A stretch of 64,000 bases of DNA. It comes from Oxalobacteraceae bacterium. GTDB taxonomy: Bacteria; Pseudomonadota; Gammaproteobacteria; Burkholderiales; Burkholderiaceae_D. Position 1 is the stretch's first letter. Each line of letters begins with the position of its first letter. The position numbers were made by a program, and so were the translations under genes. A model generated the notes under the pieces. It was given only the letters and a program-made list of their open reading frames with translations, made no database searches and was not told where the DNA came from. Of the stretch, positions 1 through 8,048 are shown piece by piece. The stretch lies in assembly GCA_021151485.1 (NCBI GenBank), contig JAGKXB010000002.1:1-64000 (forward strand), written 5' to 3'.

Positions 1-43
1 ATTATTAAATTATTAATGTCAGTATCAATATCCAATCAATACT

Positions 44-874
44 ATGTCTTCGAATTTGCTACCGATTAACTCAAATGAATCGGATAATTTTGACCCTGAA
101 CGGCGTTTTGGTGGGGTTGCACGTTTATATGGCGAAGCCGGTTTGGCACGTTTTCGTGCCGCACACGTATGTGTGATTGGGGTTGGTGGCGTGGGTTCTT
201 GGGCGGTGGAGGCATTGGCACGCAGCGCCATAGGGCACTTAACTTTGATCGACTTGGATCATATTGCGGAATCGAATATCAATCGCCAAATTCAAGCTTT
301 AAGCCCGACCTTAGGTCAAGCTAAAGTGCTTGCTTTGGCAGAACGCATTGCGCAAATTAATCCGGCGTGTCAGGTGACAACGATAGAGGATTTCATTACG
401 CCCGAGAACTTATCTCAAATGATGGCACCATCTCATGCATACGACTATGTGATTGATGCGATTGATGACGTGACTGCCAAAATTGCCTTGATCGCTTATT
501 GCCATCAACATGCGATTCCTTTACTCACGATAGGTAGCGCTGGAGGACAAACTGATCCTGGAAAAATTGAAATTCGTGATCTTGCCGGAACAGAGCAAGA
601 ACCATTGCTGGCAAAAGTACGTAAGCGTTTACGTGCGCATCATGGCTTTCCGCGTGGCAGCAAAAGCAAATTTGGCATTGATGCCGTGTTTTCCATGGAA
701 GCGTTAAAGTTTCCAGAAAATAAAGAAGTATGTTCAACTGATGAAGATAAAAAAGCAGGGCTTAGCGGCCTGAATTGTGCTGGATTCGGCTCATCCGTCG
801 TTGTCACAGCAAGTTTTGGCATGATGGCAGCTGCGCACGTGTTGCGCTTGCTTGCTGTTGGTGCGCCGGCTTGA
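44..874 (+). CDS. tcdA: tRNA threonylcarbamoyladenosine dehydratase
   Basis: This 276-residue E1/ThiF-fold protein would dehydrate N6-threonylcarbamoyladenosine at position 37 of ANN-decoding tRNAs to the cyclic form, using ATP. The adenylation P-loop GVGGVGS is at residues 46-52, followed by the acidic strand end LIDLD near residue 70 and an NINRQ motif typical of E1-like enzymes. The size matches the E. coli CsdL/TcdA family. No CxxC zinc pairs are seen, as is usual for this branch. The start is the first ATG and lacks a clear ribosome binding site. ppnN follows 36 bp downstream on the same strand, so the two may be co-transcribed. ThiF and MoeB share the fold, but the length and the N-terminal RRFGG segment favour TcdA. 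Confidence 0.88.
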   Translation: MSSNLLPINSNESDNFDPERRFGGVARLYGEAGLARFRAAHVCVIGVGGVGSWAVEALARSAIGHLTLIDLDHIAESNINRQIQALSPTLGQAKVLALAERIAQINPACQVTTIEDFITPENLSQMMAPSHAYDYVIDAIDDVTAKIALIAYCHQHAIPLLTIGSAGGQTDPGKIEIRDLAGTEQEPLLAKVRKRLRAHHGFPRGSKSKFGIDAVFSMEALKFPENKEVCSTDEDKKAGLSGLNCAGFGSSVVVTASFGMMAAAHVLRLLAVGAPA

Positions 875-910
875 TACAAACTTAAATAATTCAATACTTA
901 GTGGGGATTT

Positions 911-2281
911 ATGAAATACGAAGTGGTTAATACACAAATTTCTCCGGATGGGCGTCTGGAGATTTTGTCCAAAGCCGAAGTTGCTAAATTATTGGATACC
1001 AGCCACGGTGGCCTGTATAGTATTTTTCGCAATTGCTCATTAGCAGTACTCAATTGTGGTGTCGATATTGATGATGGTAAAGAGTTGTTGGAGCGTTACG
1101 CATCTTTTGATATCGAGATTATTCAGCGTGAACGTGGCATCAAACTAGAAGTCAAAAATGCGCCAGCGAGTGCATTTGTCGGCGGCAAGATGATCAAAGG
1201 GATTCATGAGCATTTGTTTTCGGTATTGCGCGATGTGCTGTACGTGAATGAAGAAATCAATAACAACCCTAAATTTGATTTAAGCACCCCCGATGGTGTA
1301 ACAGATTCCGTTTTTCATATTTTACGTAATGCAAATATCTTACGCCCTATGCGTCAACCACATTTGGTAGTGTGTTGGGGTGGACATTCGATCACACGTG
1401 AGGAATACAATTATTCTAAGGTGGTTGGATATCAGCTTGGATTACGTGGTTTTGACATTGGTACTGGTTGTGGGCCAGGTGCAATGAAAGGTCCAATGAA
1501 GGGGGCCACGATTGGACATGCCAAACAACGTATCACTGATGGCAGATATTTAGGCATTTCTGAACCTGGCATCATTGCTGCTGAGTCCCCCAATCCTATT
1601 GTTAATGATCTCGTTATCCTGCCTGATATTGAAAAGCGTTTAGAGGCCTTTGTACGTATTGGTCATGGAATTATTGTTTTCCCGGGCGGCGCTGGAACAG
1701 CGGAAGAGATTTTGTATATTTTGGGTATTTTGTTGCATCCAGATAATGCTGAATTGCCGTTTCCATTGATTTTCACTGGCCCAGAAAGTGCTCAGGATTA
1801 TTTTGAGCAGATTGATCATTTTATTGGCGTTACTTTGGGCGCTGAGGCGCAACGGCGCTACAAAATCATTGTGAATGATCCCGTTGCTGTGGCAGAAGAA
1901 ATGCAATCGGGAATCAAAGCTGTGCGTGAATTCCGTAAGGAAAAAGGGGATGCGTATTATTTCAATTGGTTGCTAAAAATTGATGCTGAATTCCAAAAGC
2001 CATTCGTCCCTAGTCACGAAAATATGCGCAATCTCGTATTGAAAAAGGCTCAGCCAGTACATTTGTTGGCCGCTAATTTGCGCCGAGCATTTTCAGGTGT
2101 TGTTGCTGGCAATGTCAAAGAAGCAGGAATTCGCGCAATTGAGGAGTATGGGCATTTCGAAATTCATGGCGACGCAAGTATCATGGAGCCGATGGATGCA
2201 CTGCTATCTTCTTTTGTTGCCCAGCATCGTATGAAATTACCTGGGAAGGAATACATTCCTTGCTACCGAGTGATGAAATAG
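911..2281 (+). CDS. ppnN: pyrimidine/purine 5'-monophosphate nucleosidase (YgdH family)
   Basis: At 456 residues this matches the length of E. coli PpnN. The family hydrolyses nucleoside 5'-monophosphates to a free base and ribose 5-phosphate and is stimulated by (p)ppGpp. The lysine decarboxylase-like (LOG) core carries the signature PGGAGTAEE at about residues 258-266. An N-terminal extension of some 140 residues and a C-terminal extension distinguish PpnN from short LOG cytokinin-type enzymes. GGGG-like purines at 901-906 act as the ribosome binding site before the ATG. The gene ends 10 bp before the convergent peptidase gene. Whether ppGpp binding is conserved cannot be judged by eye. Confidence 0.9.
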   Translation: MKYEVVNTQISPDGRLEILSKAEVAKLLDTSHGGLYSIFRNCSLAVLNCGVDIDDGKELLERYASFDIEIIQRERGIKLEVKNAPASAFVGGKMIKGIHEHLFSVLRDVLYVNEEINNNPKFDLSTPDGVTDSVFHILRNANILRPMRQPHLVVCWGGHSITREEYNYSKVVGYQLGLRGFDIGTGCGPGAMKGPMKGATIGHAKQRITDGRYLGISEPGIIAAESPNPIVNDLVILPDIEKRLEAFVRIGHGIIVFPGGAGTAEEILYILGILLHPDNAELPFPLIFTGPESAQDYFEQIDHFIGVTLGAEAQRRYKIIVNDPVAVAEEMQSGIKAVREFRKEKGDAYYFNWLLKIDAEFQKPFVPSHENMRNLVLKKAQPVHLLAANLRRAFSGVVAGNVKEAGIRAIEEYGHFEIHGDASIMEPMDALLSSFVAQHRMKLPGKEYIPCYRVMK

Positions 2282-2290
2282 CAAAGCAAT

Positions 2291-2896
2291 TTAACCGCGC
2301 CAGTATCTAATTCTTCCGCGATCCAGGTGAGTAAATTGCTTGCCTGGATAAAACCCCACACCACCGCCAGATAAATACATGCCAAAGCGTGCAATTGATT
2401 CCGTGCTGACGCCATGAATACGTATATCAATCGCTCTTGCCATAGTATGCAAGCTATTCCTTACTCCCCCCTCTGTTGCATTTGTTGATGGATGTCGATA
2501 GCCAGAATTAACAATGATGGGTTGATTAATGCCAAAACTTTGTAGCCATCCATACACTCCGCGTGCGATATCCAAAGTCACAATATCAAATTGAACCGCG
2601 CGATTAATATGAGTGTCTCGCAATAGTTGGCAAATACGAAGATAGCCAGGTACCACAAGTGCACCATCTGCCCAATAAACCTCCTTGACGACCTCTCTTG
2701 TTGCTGGTCGATACAACCACAATACTCGCGGTTGTGACCAAAAATCCGACATTTTTGCAAAGCATGGTAAAGATAATGACGCGAGTGTTCCTGCTGCAGC
2801 TTGAAGATAATTACGTCTTGATGGAAGTAAAAGATCTGGTGTGTTTTGGGGAGGCAGCATTATTGATTTACCCGGATTTATTAAATGAGATGTCAA
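2291..2896 (-). CDS. YcbK/DUF882-type M15 peptidase, Tat-exported
   Basis: This 201-residue protein has a twin-arginine signal (SRRNYL, arginines 27-28, then an Ala/Leu-rich stretch to about residue 47), so it should be exported folded through Tat. The mature part is a DUF882/peptidase M15 domain of the D-Ala-D-Ala carboxypeptidase fold. Candidate zinc ligands are His150, Asp157 and His190 (SLHTMARAID and HLDRG). Residues 131-135 (SGYRH) match the conserved substrate-side motif. The family is predicted to cleave peptidoglycan peptides, although the exact substrate is unproven. The start could be the first ATG or the ATG at codon 13; neither has a good ribosome binding site. It is convergent with ppnN and divergent from the pilus locus. 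Confidence 0.78.
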   Translation of the reverse strand: MTSHLINPGKSIMLPPQNTPDLLLPSRRNYLQAAAGTLASLSLPCFAKMSDFWSQPRVLWLYRPATREVVKEVYWADGALVVPGYLRICQLLRDTHINRAVQFDIVTLDIARGVYGWLQSFGINQPIIVNSGYRHPSTNATEGGVRNSLHTMARAIDIRIHGVSTESIARFGMYLSGGGVGFYPGKQFTHLDRGRIRYWRG

Positions 2897-3244
2897 TGTG
2901 TACTCGATAAGTATAGTAAATACTCGCTACATGTTTGATATATCTTTGTTGTTGCATTGCATTTCGGTTGATTTTTTTAATAACTAAATTAATCGGATTT
3001 ATGTATGTTTTTTTACACTAAGTGCATATGTTGTTGCTTCTATTTGGTTTGCATGTGAAAATGTACGATGGTGCAATTTTAAATAATTAAACACGTTGAG
3101 GCCTTGTTAAATTTTCGTATTTGTGAAAAATTTGGTTGGTTTTAATACGTTTTCTAGTAGGTAAGATTGGCTAGCGATCACTAATATTCAATTCGATTAA
3201 TAAGTGATGTGACTCAATGTGTTACATAAATTGTTGGGGGAAGG
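2897..3244. other. AT-rich intergenic region between the peptidase and the pilus locus
   Basis: This 348-bp divergent spacer is strongly AT-rich and holds no credible gene. It should carry the promoters of both the peptidase gene (minus) and the pilus operon (plus). No -35/-10 pair stands out well enough to call. The last bases (GGGGGAAGG directly before the ATG at 3245) form the ribosome binding site of the first pilus gene. Confidence 0.6.
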
Positions 3245-4444
3245 ATGTATTTAAAAATCTGGAAATTCATGCTTTTGGCAACTTTGATGTTGTCTGTCGC
3301 AGTGCATGCTGGATTTGAGTTGGAGGCAGAGTCAAAGGCATCTCAGAAAGCGGATGTTGTTGAGTCGGTAGAATTTTCAACCACGCAAGCTGTGCAGGAT
3401 GTGCGAAGTGTTTCTGGGGATGAATCGGCTACACAAGAGGCCAAGGCTTTAAAAGAGCTAGAGGAAGCCGACCAGTTAGCTAAAGAAGAACAAGCTGCGC
3501 AAGAGGTCAAGGCTCTAAAAGAAGCACAGGAAGCCGCGCAGTTGGCTAAAGAAGAACAAGCTGCGCAAGAGGTCAAGGCTCTAAAAGAAGCGGGGGAGGC
3601 AGCGCAGTTAGCTAAAGAAGAACAAGCTGCGCAAGAGGCTAAGGCTTTAAAAGAATCGCAGGAAGCCGCGCAATTGGCTAAAGAAGAACAAGCTGCGCAA
3701 GAGGCCAAGGCTCTAAAAGAAGCACAGGAAGCCGCGCAGTTGGCTAAAGAAGAACAAGCTGCGCAAGAGGCCAGGGCTCTAAAAGAAGCGCAGGAAGCCG
3801 CGCAATTAGCTAAAGAAGAGCAAGCCGCGCAAGAGGCCAAGGCTCTAAAAGAAGCACAGGAAGCCGCGCAATTAGCTAAAGAAGAGCAAGCCGCGCAAGA
3901 AGCCAAAGCTTTAAAAGAAGCACAGGAGGCCGCGCAATTAGCTAAAGAACAGCAAGCCGCGCAAGAAGCCAAAGCTTTAAAAGAAGCGCAGGAAGCTAAA
4001 GAGGCGCAGAAAGTAAGGTCGGAGCAGATTGCGCAAGCTGCGCAAATTTTTCCTAGAAAAATAATTACTTCGATGATTTCGTTGGATTTGATGTCATCTA
4101 AGGCGTCACAAGATGAGCAAGTTATTGAGGAAGTGCGTGTTTTGAAGCAAGAGCCAGTTGTGTTGCCTCTCCCGTCTCGTTGGGATGTGCGTATTAATGA
4201 TGTGACATTGCGACAAACTCTATCTCGTTGGTCTTCTGATGCTGGTTGGCAGCTTGCATGGGAGGTGAGGGTTGATTATCCAGTGCAACTTGAGGCAAGT
4301 TTTTCTGGTACGTTTGAGTCTGCGGTAGAGCATTTTATCAATGCTTTGCGTAATAGTGATTACCCACTGGTTGCCTGTTTATATGAGGCCAATCGCGTGG
4401 TACGTGTATTGCATTATGGTGAAAATAAAGGGTGTGTGCAATGA
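3245..4444 (+). CDS. TcpQ/PilL-C-like pilus protein with long helical repeat
   Basis: This 399-residue protein has a signal peptide (residues 1 to about 22, ending AVHA). A charged Ala/Glu/Lys/Gln repeat region spans residues 64-250. The C-terminal domain of about 85 residues (from RWDVRINDVTL) resembles the TcpQ / PilL C-terminal domain, which works with the secretin in type IVB pilus systems. The repeat unit is 22 residues with eight near-perfect copies. Its 22-residue period equals two 11-residue (hendecad) turns, so it should form a long helix or coiled coil spanning periplasm. The gene is first in the locus, and its stop overlaps the ATG of the secretin gene (ATGA). I propose that it tethers or stabilises the secretin. 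The TcpQ assignment rests on position and domain style. Confidence 0.7.
   Translation: MYLKIWKFMLLATLMLSVAVHAGFELEAESKASQKADVVESVEFSTTQAVQDVRSVSGDESATQEAKALKELEEADQLAKEEQAAQEVKALKEAQEAAQLAKEEQAAQEVKALKEAGEAAQLAKEEQAAQEAKALKESQEAAQLAKEEQAAQEAKALKEAQEAAQLAKEEQAAQEARALKEAQEAAQLAKEEQAAQEAKALKEAQEAAQLAKEEQAAQEAKALKEAQEAAQLAKEQQAAQEAKALKEAQEAKEAQKVRSEQIAQAAQIFPRKIITSMISLDLMSSKASQDEQVIEEVRVLKQEPVVLPLPSRWDVRINDVTLRQTLSRWSSDAGWQLAWEVRVDYPVQLEASFSGTFESAVEHFINALRNSDYPLVACLYEANRVVRVLHYGENKGCVQ
3434..3997 (+). repeat. 66-bp in-frame tandem repeat (8 copies plus a partial)
   Basis: Units of exactly 66 bp begin at 3434, 3500, 3566, 3632, 3698, 3764, 3830 and 3896, with a partial ninth at 3962. Each encodes a variant of QEAKALKEAQE followed by AAQLAKEEQAA. 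The copies differ mainly by silent changes and a few Ala/Val, Gln/Gly and Lys/Arg swaps. High identity at the DNA level suggests recent expansion and probable copy-number variation between strains. Confidence 0.95.
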
Positions 4445-6138
4445 GTAAGCATCTTCCGCTATTCTTAATAGTTGGTGTGGCTGGTTTGTTGTTTGGCTGT
4501 GGTACAACACAACAAGTTGTTGATAAGCATTACGATGAAAATGCTTCCAAGCTCAAGCGCGGTGCTGATAGTGTTATTACAGCTAATGTCGCTAGCGATG
4601 GTGTTGCTGTTCATCGCGTCCAGGGAGCATGGTTGGGTATGCGTTCGACGCCTTTACAAGCTGATAGCTCTTTGCCGCAAATTTTTAGGCGCCAGGTTTC
4701 ACTGCGTTTTCCAGGGCGCGTTAATATTGCGACAATTGCGGAGCGGCTTACAAAAGTAACTGGTATTCCAGTAAGCGTTAAGCCTGATGTGCTCATGCCT
4801 GCTACTGCTTTTATAAAAGCAGGTGCGTCTGTTTCGGGTTCTGGTTCAACAAATTCTAATCCTGCTGCTTCGGATAAGTCTGCTTACCAGGGCTTGTCAT
4901 ACGGTTTGTCCAGTGCATCTGTGGAAAATAATGCGACTGAATTTGAAATGAATTTTGAGGGGCCACTTGCTGCTTATTTGGATTTGCTTTCGGCAAAGGC
5001 TGGTATTTCATGGGAATATCGTGAAGGTGTGATTTCTTTGCATCGTCTCGTAACCAAGGTTTTCTTGTTGAAGGCTATACCTGGTTCTTCGTCTTTCGAT
5101 TCTTCTTTGGGTAGAACGTCTACAGCATCTGCTGGTTCTGGTCAAACAACGGCTGGCTTTAACTCGACTTCCAACATCAGTATGGTGTCTAAGTTCAGCG
5201 TATGGTCGTCGCTGGAAACATCAATAAAGTCGATTATGTCATCTTCTGGTAAGTTGGCGATGTCAGAGGCTACCGGTAGCATCACGATTACTGATACGCG
5301 CGATGTCGTCGAGCAAGTTGGTCGTCTTATAGATCAAGAGAATGCGATGTTGACACGTCAGATTGCTATGCGTGTCGAGGTTTTATCGGTAAAACTCAAT
5401 ACTGGTAATGAGCATGGCATTGATTGGACAAGTGTTTTCTCTCAATTGTCTGGTAATTTTCAAATGACGTTTAACTCACCAATTTCGACAGTTTCGGGTA
5501 ATGCCGCAAATTTCGGAATTTCTGTTTTGTCTCCTGTTAGTGGAACAACAGGGAGTGCGACTCAGCAACGTTTTGGTGGATCGCAGGCTTTATTCAAAGC
5601 ATTAAATACTTATGGTCGTGTCAGTGTTGTTACGACAGCCAATGCATTGACTTTGAACCGTCAGCCTGTTCCTGTTGCCATTACCAATCAAACTAGTTAT
5701 CTTGCCGAAGTAACTCCATCAACTGGTGGGGGGGTTGGTACAGTAGGTGGCACTCCAGGTTTGAAATCAGGGGTCGTAACGACAGGATTTTTGCTGAATT
5801 TATTACCTACAGTGCTTGATAGTAGTAGCATATTGCTGCAGTTTTCCGTCGGTATTTCCGAATTGAATAAATTGGTTACCGTTTCATCTGGGGTGGGATC
5901 TTCACAGCAAAGTATCCAAACACCTGAAATTTCTGGAACTGAGTTTTTGCAAAGGGTTGCTATGCGCCCTGGTGAAACATTGGTATTGTCGGGGTATGAA
6001 CGGACTGTTGGGCAGTATGACCGTCGGGCTTTGGCAGAAGATGCTCCTATTGGTTTTGGGGGGTCCTTAACGGGTGTAAACAATCGTGAGGCAGTCATTA
6101 TCTTAGTTACGCCGGTTTTATCAAACAGCGCAACTTAA
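4441..6138 (+). CDS. pilN: type IVB pilus secretin lipoprotein, PilN family
   Basis: This 565-residue protein begins with a lipoprotein signal (LLFGC, lipidated Cys20). Secretin N-domain-like segments follow, then a C-terminal secretin domain containing RVAMRPGETLVLSGYE and a terminal NNREAVIILVTPVL strand. Such proteins form the outer-membrane ring through which the pilus passes (PilN of R64, BfpB and TcpC type). Residues around 140-165 and 220-240 are Ser/Gly/Thr-rich linkers. I chose the ATG at 4441, which overlaps the upstream TGA, over an in-frame start 9 bp earlier. Gene order with PilO, PilP, PilQ and PilR supports the PilN name. Confidence 0.85.
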   Translation: MSKHLPLFLIVGVAGLLFGCGTTQQVVDKHYDENASKLKRGADSVITANVASDGVAVHRVQGAWLGMRSTPLQADSSLPQIFRRQVSLRFPGRVNIATIAERLTKVTGIPVSVKPDVLMPATAFIKAGASVSGSGSTNSNPAASDKSAYQGLSYGLSSASVENNATEFEMNFEGPLAAYLDLLSAKAGISWEYREGVISLHRLVTKVFLLKAIPGSSSFDSSLGRTSTASAGSGQTTAGFNSTSNISMVSKFSVWSSLETSIKSIMSSSGKLAMSEATGSITITDTRDVVEQVGRLIDQENAMLTRQIAMRVEVLSVKLNTGNEHGIDWTSVFSQLSGNFQMTFNSPISTVSGNAANFGISVLSPVSGTTGSATQQRFGGSQALFKALNTYGRVSVVTTANALTLNRQPVPVAITNQTSYLAEVTPSTGGGVGTVGGTPGLKSGVVTTGFLLNLLPTVLDSSSILLQFSVGISELNKLVTVSSGVGSSQQSIQTPEISGTEFLQRVAMRPGETLVLSGYERTVGQYDRRALAEDAPIGFGGSLTGVNNREAVIILVTPVLSNSAT

Positions 6139-6155
6139 TTGCGGATTATTGGGTT

Positions 6156-7421
6156 ATGCCAGCAAATATTTCTAATGTCGATGGAAAACAAGTTATTTTT
6201 GGCTTGGATTGGGTTGCATTGTCAGGTGAGTTGAAAGAGCATAAAGAGGTAAAGGCTCTGGCGCAGGAAAATGTGGCTTTATATCAAGTTCGTCATAGAG
6301 GTGATGATGCCACTATGTATGGCTTTTTATCTCAGAACGCTTTATCAACAGAAGTAAGGAAGGCAAATTTAATATCTGCCGCTGTTTTGTTGGCAACTAC
6401 GGAGCAAGTTGCTGCCAATGCTATTTTTATTGAAGTTGAAGCTCAGAATGCTAAGCTAGCTATACTGGAGAATGGTGTTCCTTCTCCAGGGGGGGATTTT
6501 TATGGTAGCGTACAGGAAGCTGAGGAAATAATACGTCGTATTCAGAATGATGCGTATGAGCCATTCGCCTTTTATGGTAATTATTTCGAGGTATATAGCA
6601 ATACCATTCCTCTATCGTTAGCGGATTTGCTTAATAACGGAGATGTGACGGCAGCTACGTTGGTAGAAATCAAAGGTAATACTATCAAGTGGTTGAGTGG
6701 ATTTGCATTGTTCATGCTGTGTTTTTGCATATACTTTTTTTATAACAATCATCACAAAGAACAGCAAAAAATTGCGGCATTAAAGTTGGCTCAGAAAAAT
6801 AATGCGGTAGTCAATCCGGTGAAGTTGTATGCCGATTCATTAAAAACTGCTGCTGCAGATGCTGGCATTCCTTCTAGTAAGGTTGCCAGTATTCTTGTTG
6901 ATTCTTGGGCAAAGCAAGAAACACTTCTTGCTGGTTGGAAGTTGGTTGAGATAGACTGTTTGCCTCAAGCGTGTTCATATTTGTGGCATATAGATGGGGG
7001 TGATAATAAAACCTTACATGATGCGTTGCCGGGTATTTCGTTGCAGTATAGTCTGGATGGCAGATCCCTTGCCTATACTAAAAACATTAATGCACAATAT
7101 ACGAGCCTTGATGTTAATAAACTTCCCGCCTTTAATGAATTTCAAATTACCACCGGTGCATTTATTCAAGGTTTAAGATCTATAGGTATACAAGTTTCAA
7201 TCGGCCAATTGTCTGTTTTTGGTGCAAATCCAGACGTCAATTTGTCTCAGATTAAATCACCGGTGCGTTTTGGAGCATTAAGTGTAAGTGGAGATCTTCA
7301 TTTTTTGAATGAGATTTTGTCCCATTTTCCAGATAATCTTACTTTTCGTCATCTTAATGTTCAAATTCAGGATGGGCAGCCAACGTTTCGTTTAGAAGGA
7401 AATTATTATGTCAAAAATTGA
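6156..7421 (+). CDS. pilO: type IVB pilus accessory protein PilO
   Basis: This 421-residue protein has a cytoplasmic N-terminal domain of about 175 residues, one membrane helix at residues 178-196 (GFALFMLCFCIYFFYNN), and a periplasmic C-terminal domain. It fits the PAP_PilO accessory family of R64-type thin pili. In that family PilO is a bitopic inner-membrane protein thought to link the ATPase and platform to the periplasm. It starts 17 bp after pilN and overlaps pilP by 14 bp, so it is translationally coupled. There is no catalytic motif. The name rests on topology, length and neighbours. Confidence 0.75.
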   Translation: MPANISNVDGKQVIFGLDWVALSGELKEHKEVKALAQENVALYQVRHRGDDATMYGFLSQNALSTEVRKANLISAAVLLATTEQVAANAIFIEVEAQNAKLAILENGVPSPGGDFYGSVQEAEEIIRRIQNDAYEPFAFYGNYFEVYSNTIPLSLADLLNNGDVTAATLVEIKGNTIKWLSGFALFMLCFCIYFFYNNHHKEQQKIAALKLAQKNNAVVNPVKLYADSLKTAAADAGIPSSKVASILVDSWAKQETLLAGWKLVEIDCLPQACSYLWHIDGGDNKTLHDALPGISLQYSLDGRSLAYTKNINAQYTSLDVNKLPAFNEFQITTGAFIQGLRSIGIQVSIGQLSVFGANPDVNLSQIKSPVRFGALSVSGDLHFLNEILSHFPDNLTFRHLNVQIQDGQPTFRLEGNYYVKN

Positions 7422-7962
7422 CAGTGTTTTATTATTCTTGGCAGGTTTGTTTTGTTGTGTGATAACGCATGCTGCAACGATAGATGCATTGATTGCGCAA
7501 CAGCGCGAGGCAACAAATGCTGTGACGCTTAAAAAGGTAGGTGATACAAAAATAGGTACGACACCTCCTTTGCCTGGTATTGTTGATCTTGCGAATGTTC
7601 CTGTTGTGTCTAATGTTTCTCCACTGGGGACTGCGCGTATAGAGAATAACAAGGTTGATGATTTACGTTTGATTGCTGTTTATGGTCTTGAGCGTAATTT
7701 AACTGCGGATATTTATTACAATGGTGTTGTCTTGTCAGTGGCTCAAGGTGGTGAGACGGTTGATGGTTGGCGTGTACAGACCATTACTTCGTCACGTGTT
7801 ATTCTTCAGCAGTTGATCGGTTCTAAGAAAAAGATGCATAAGACGCATGTACTTTATTTGTCTGACCCAACTGTTAATACAACAACGCCAAACGCGCAAG
7901 ACATAAATATTTCTGGGGTACGCGGAGGTATTTCCCCGATGCGAAATGCAGTCTCAAAATAG
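7408..7962 (+). CDS. pilP: type IVB pilus biogenesis protein PilP
   Basis: This is a 184-residue exported protein. The signal peptide is residues 1-22 (hydrophobic LLFLAGLFCCVITHA). The mature part is a small beta-rich domain with the patterns DLRLIAVYGLERNLTADI and GETVDGWRVQTI, as in PilP of R64-type systems, where it is a periplasmic or outer-membrane assembly factor. An LxxxxGVVLSVAQGGETV core resembles the homology region of GspC/PilP proteins. It overlaps the end of pilO. An 86-bp gap without a gene follows before pilQ. The identity is supported mainly by position. Confidence 0.75.
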   Translation: MSKIDSVLLFLAGLFCCVITHAATIDALIAQQREATNAVTLKKVGDTKIGTTPPLPGIVDLANVPVVSNVSPLGTARIENNKVDDLRLIAVYGLERNLTADIYYNGVVLSVAQGGETVDGWRVQTITSSRVILQQLIGSKKKMHKTHVLYLSDPTVNTTTPNAQDINISGVRGGISPMRNAVSK

Positions 7963-8048
7963 TTTGTTAAATGTTTTTATATGTGATGCTCGGTATATCA
8001 GACAATTAAATGTTTTGGCATGCTTTTGTATTGCTAAAAGGGCATTAA

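Noticed and set aside
3343..3972. Long minus-strand ORF of 209 residues rich in Ser, Cys and Ala
   Set aside because: It is the complement of the 66-bp repeat: the repeat contains no stop in that frame, so the open frame is an artefact of repetition. No ribosome binding site or known domain supports it.
3434..3997. Regular repeat resembling a CRISPR array
   Set aside because: Units are contiguous with no unique spacers, in frame, and encode a helical protein segment. No cas gene is present.
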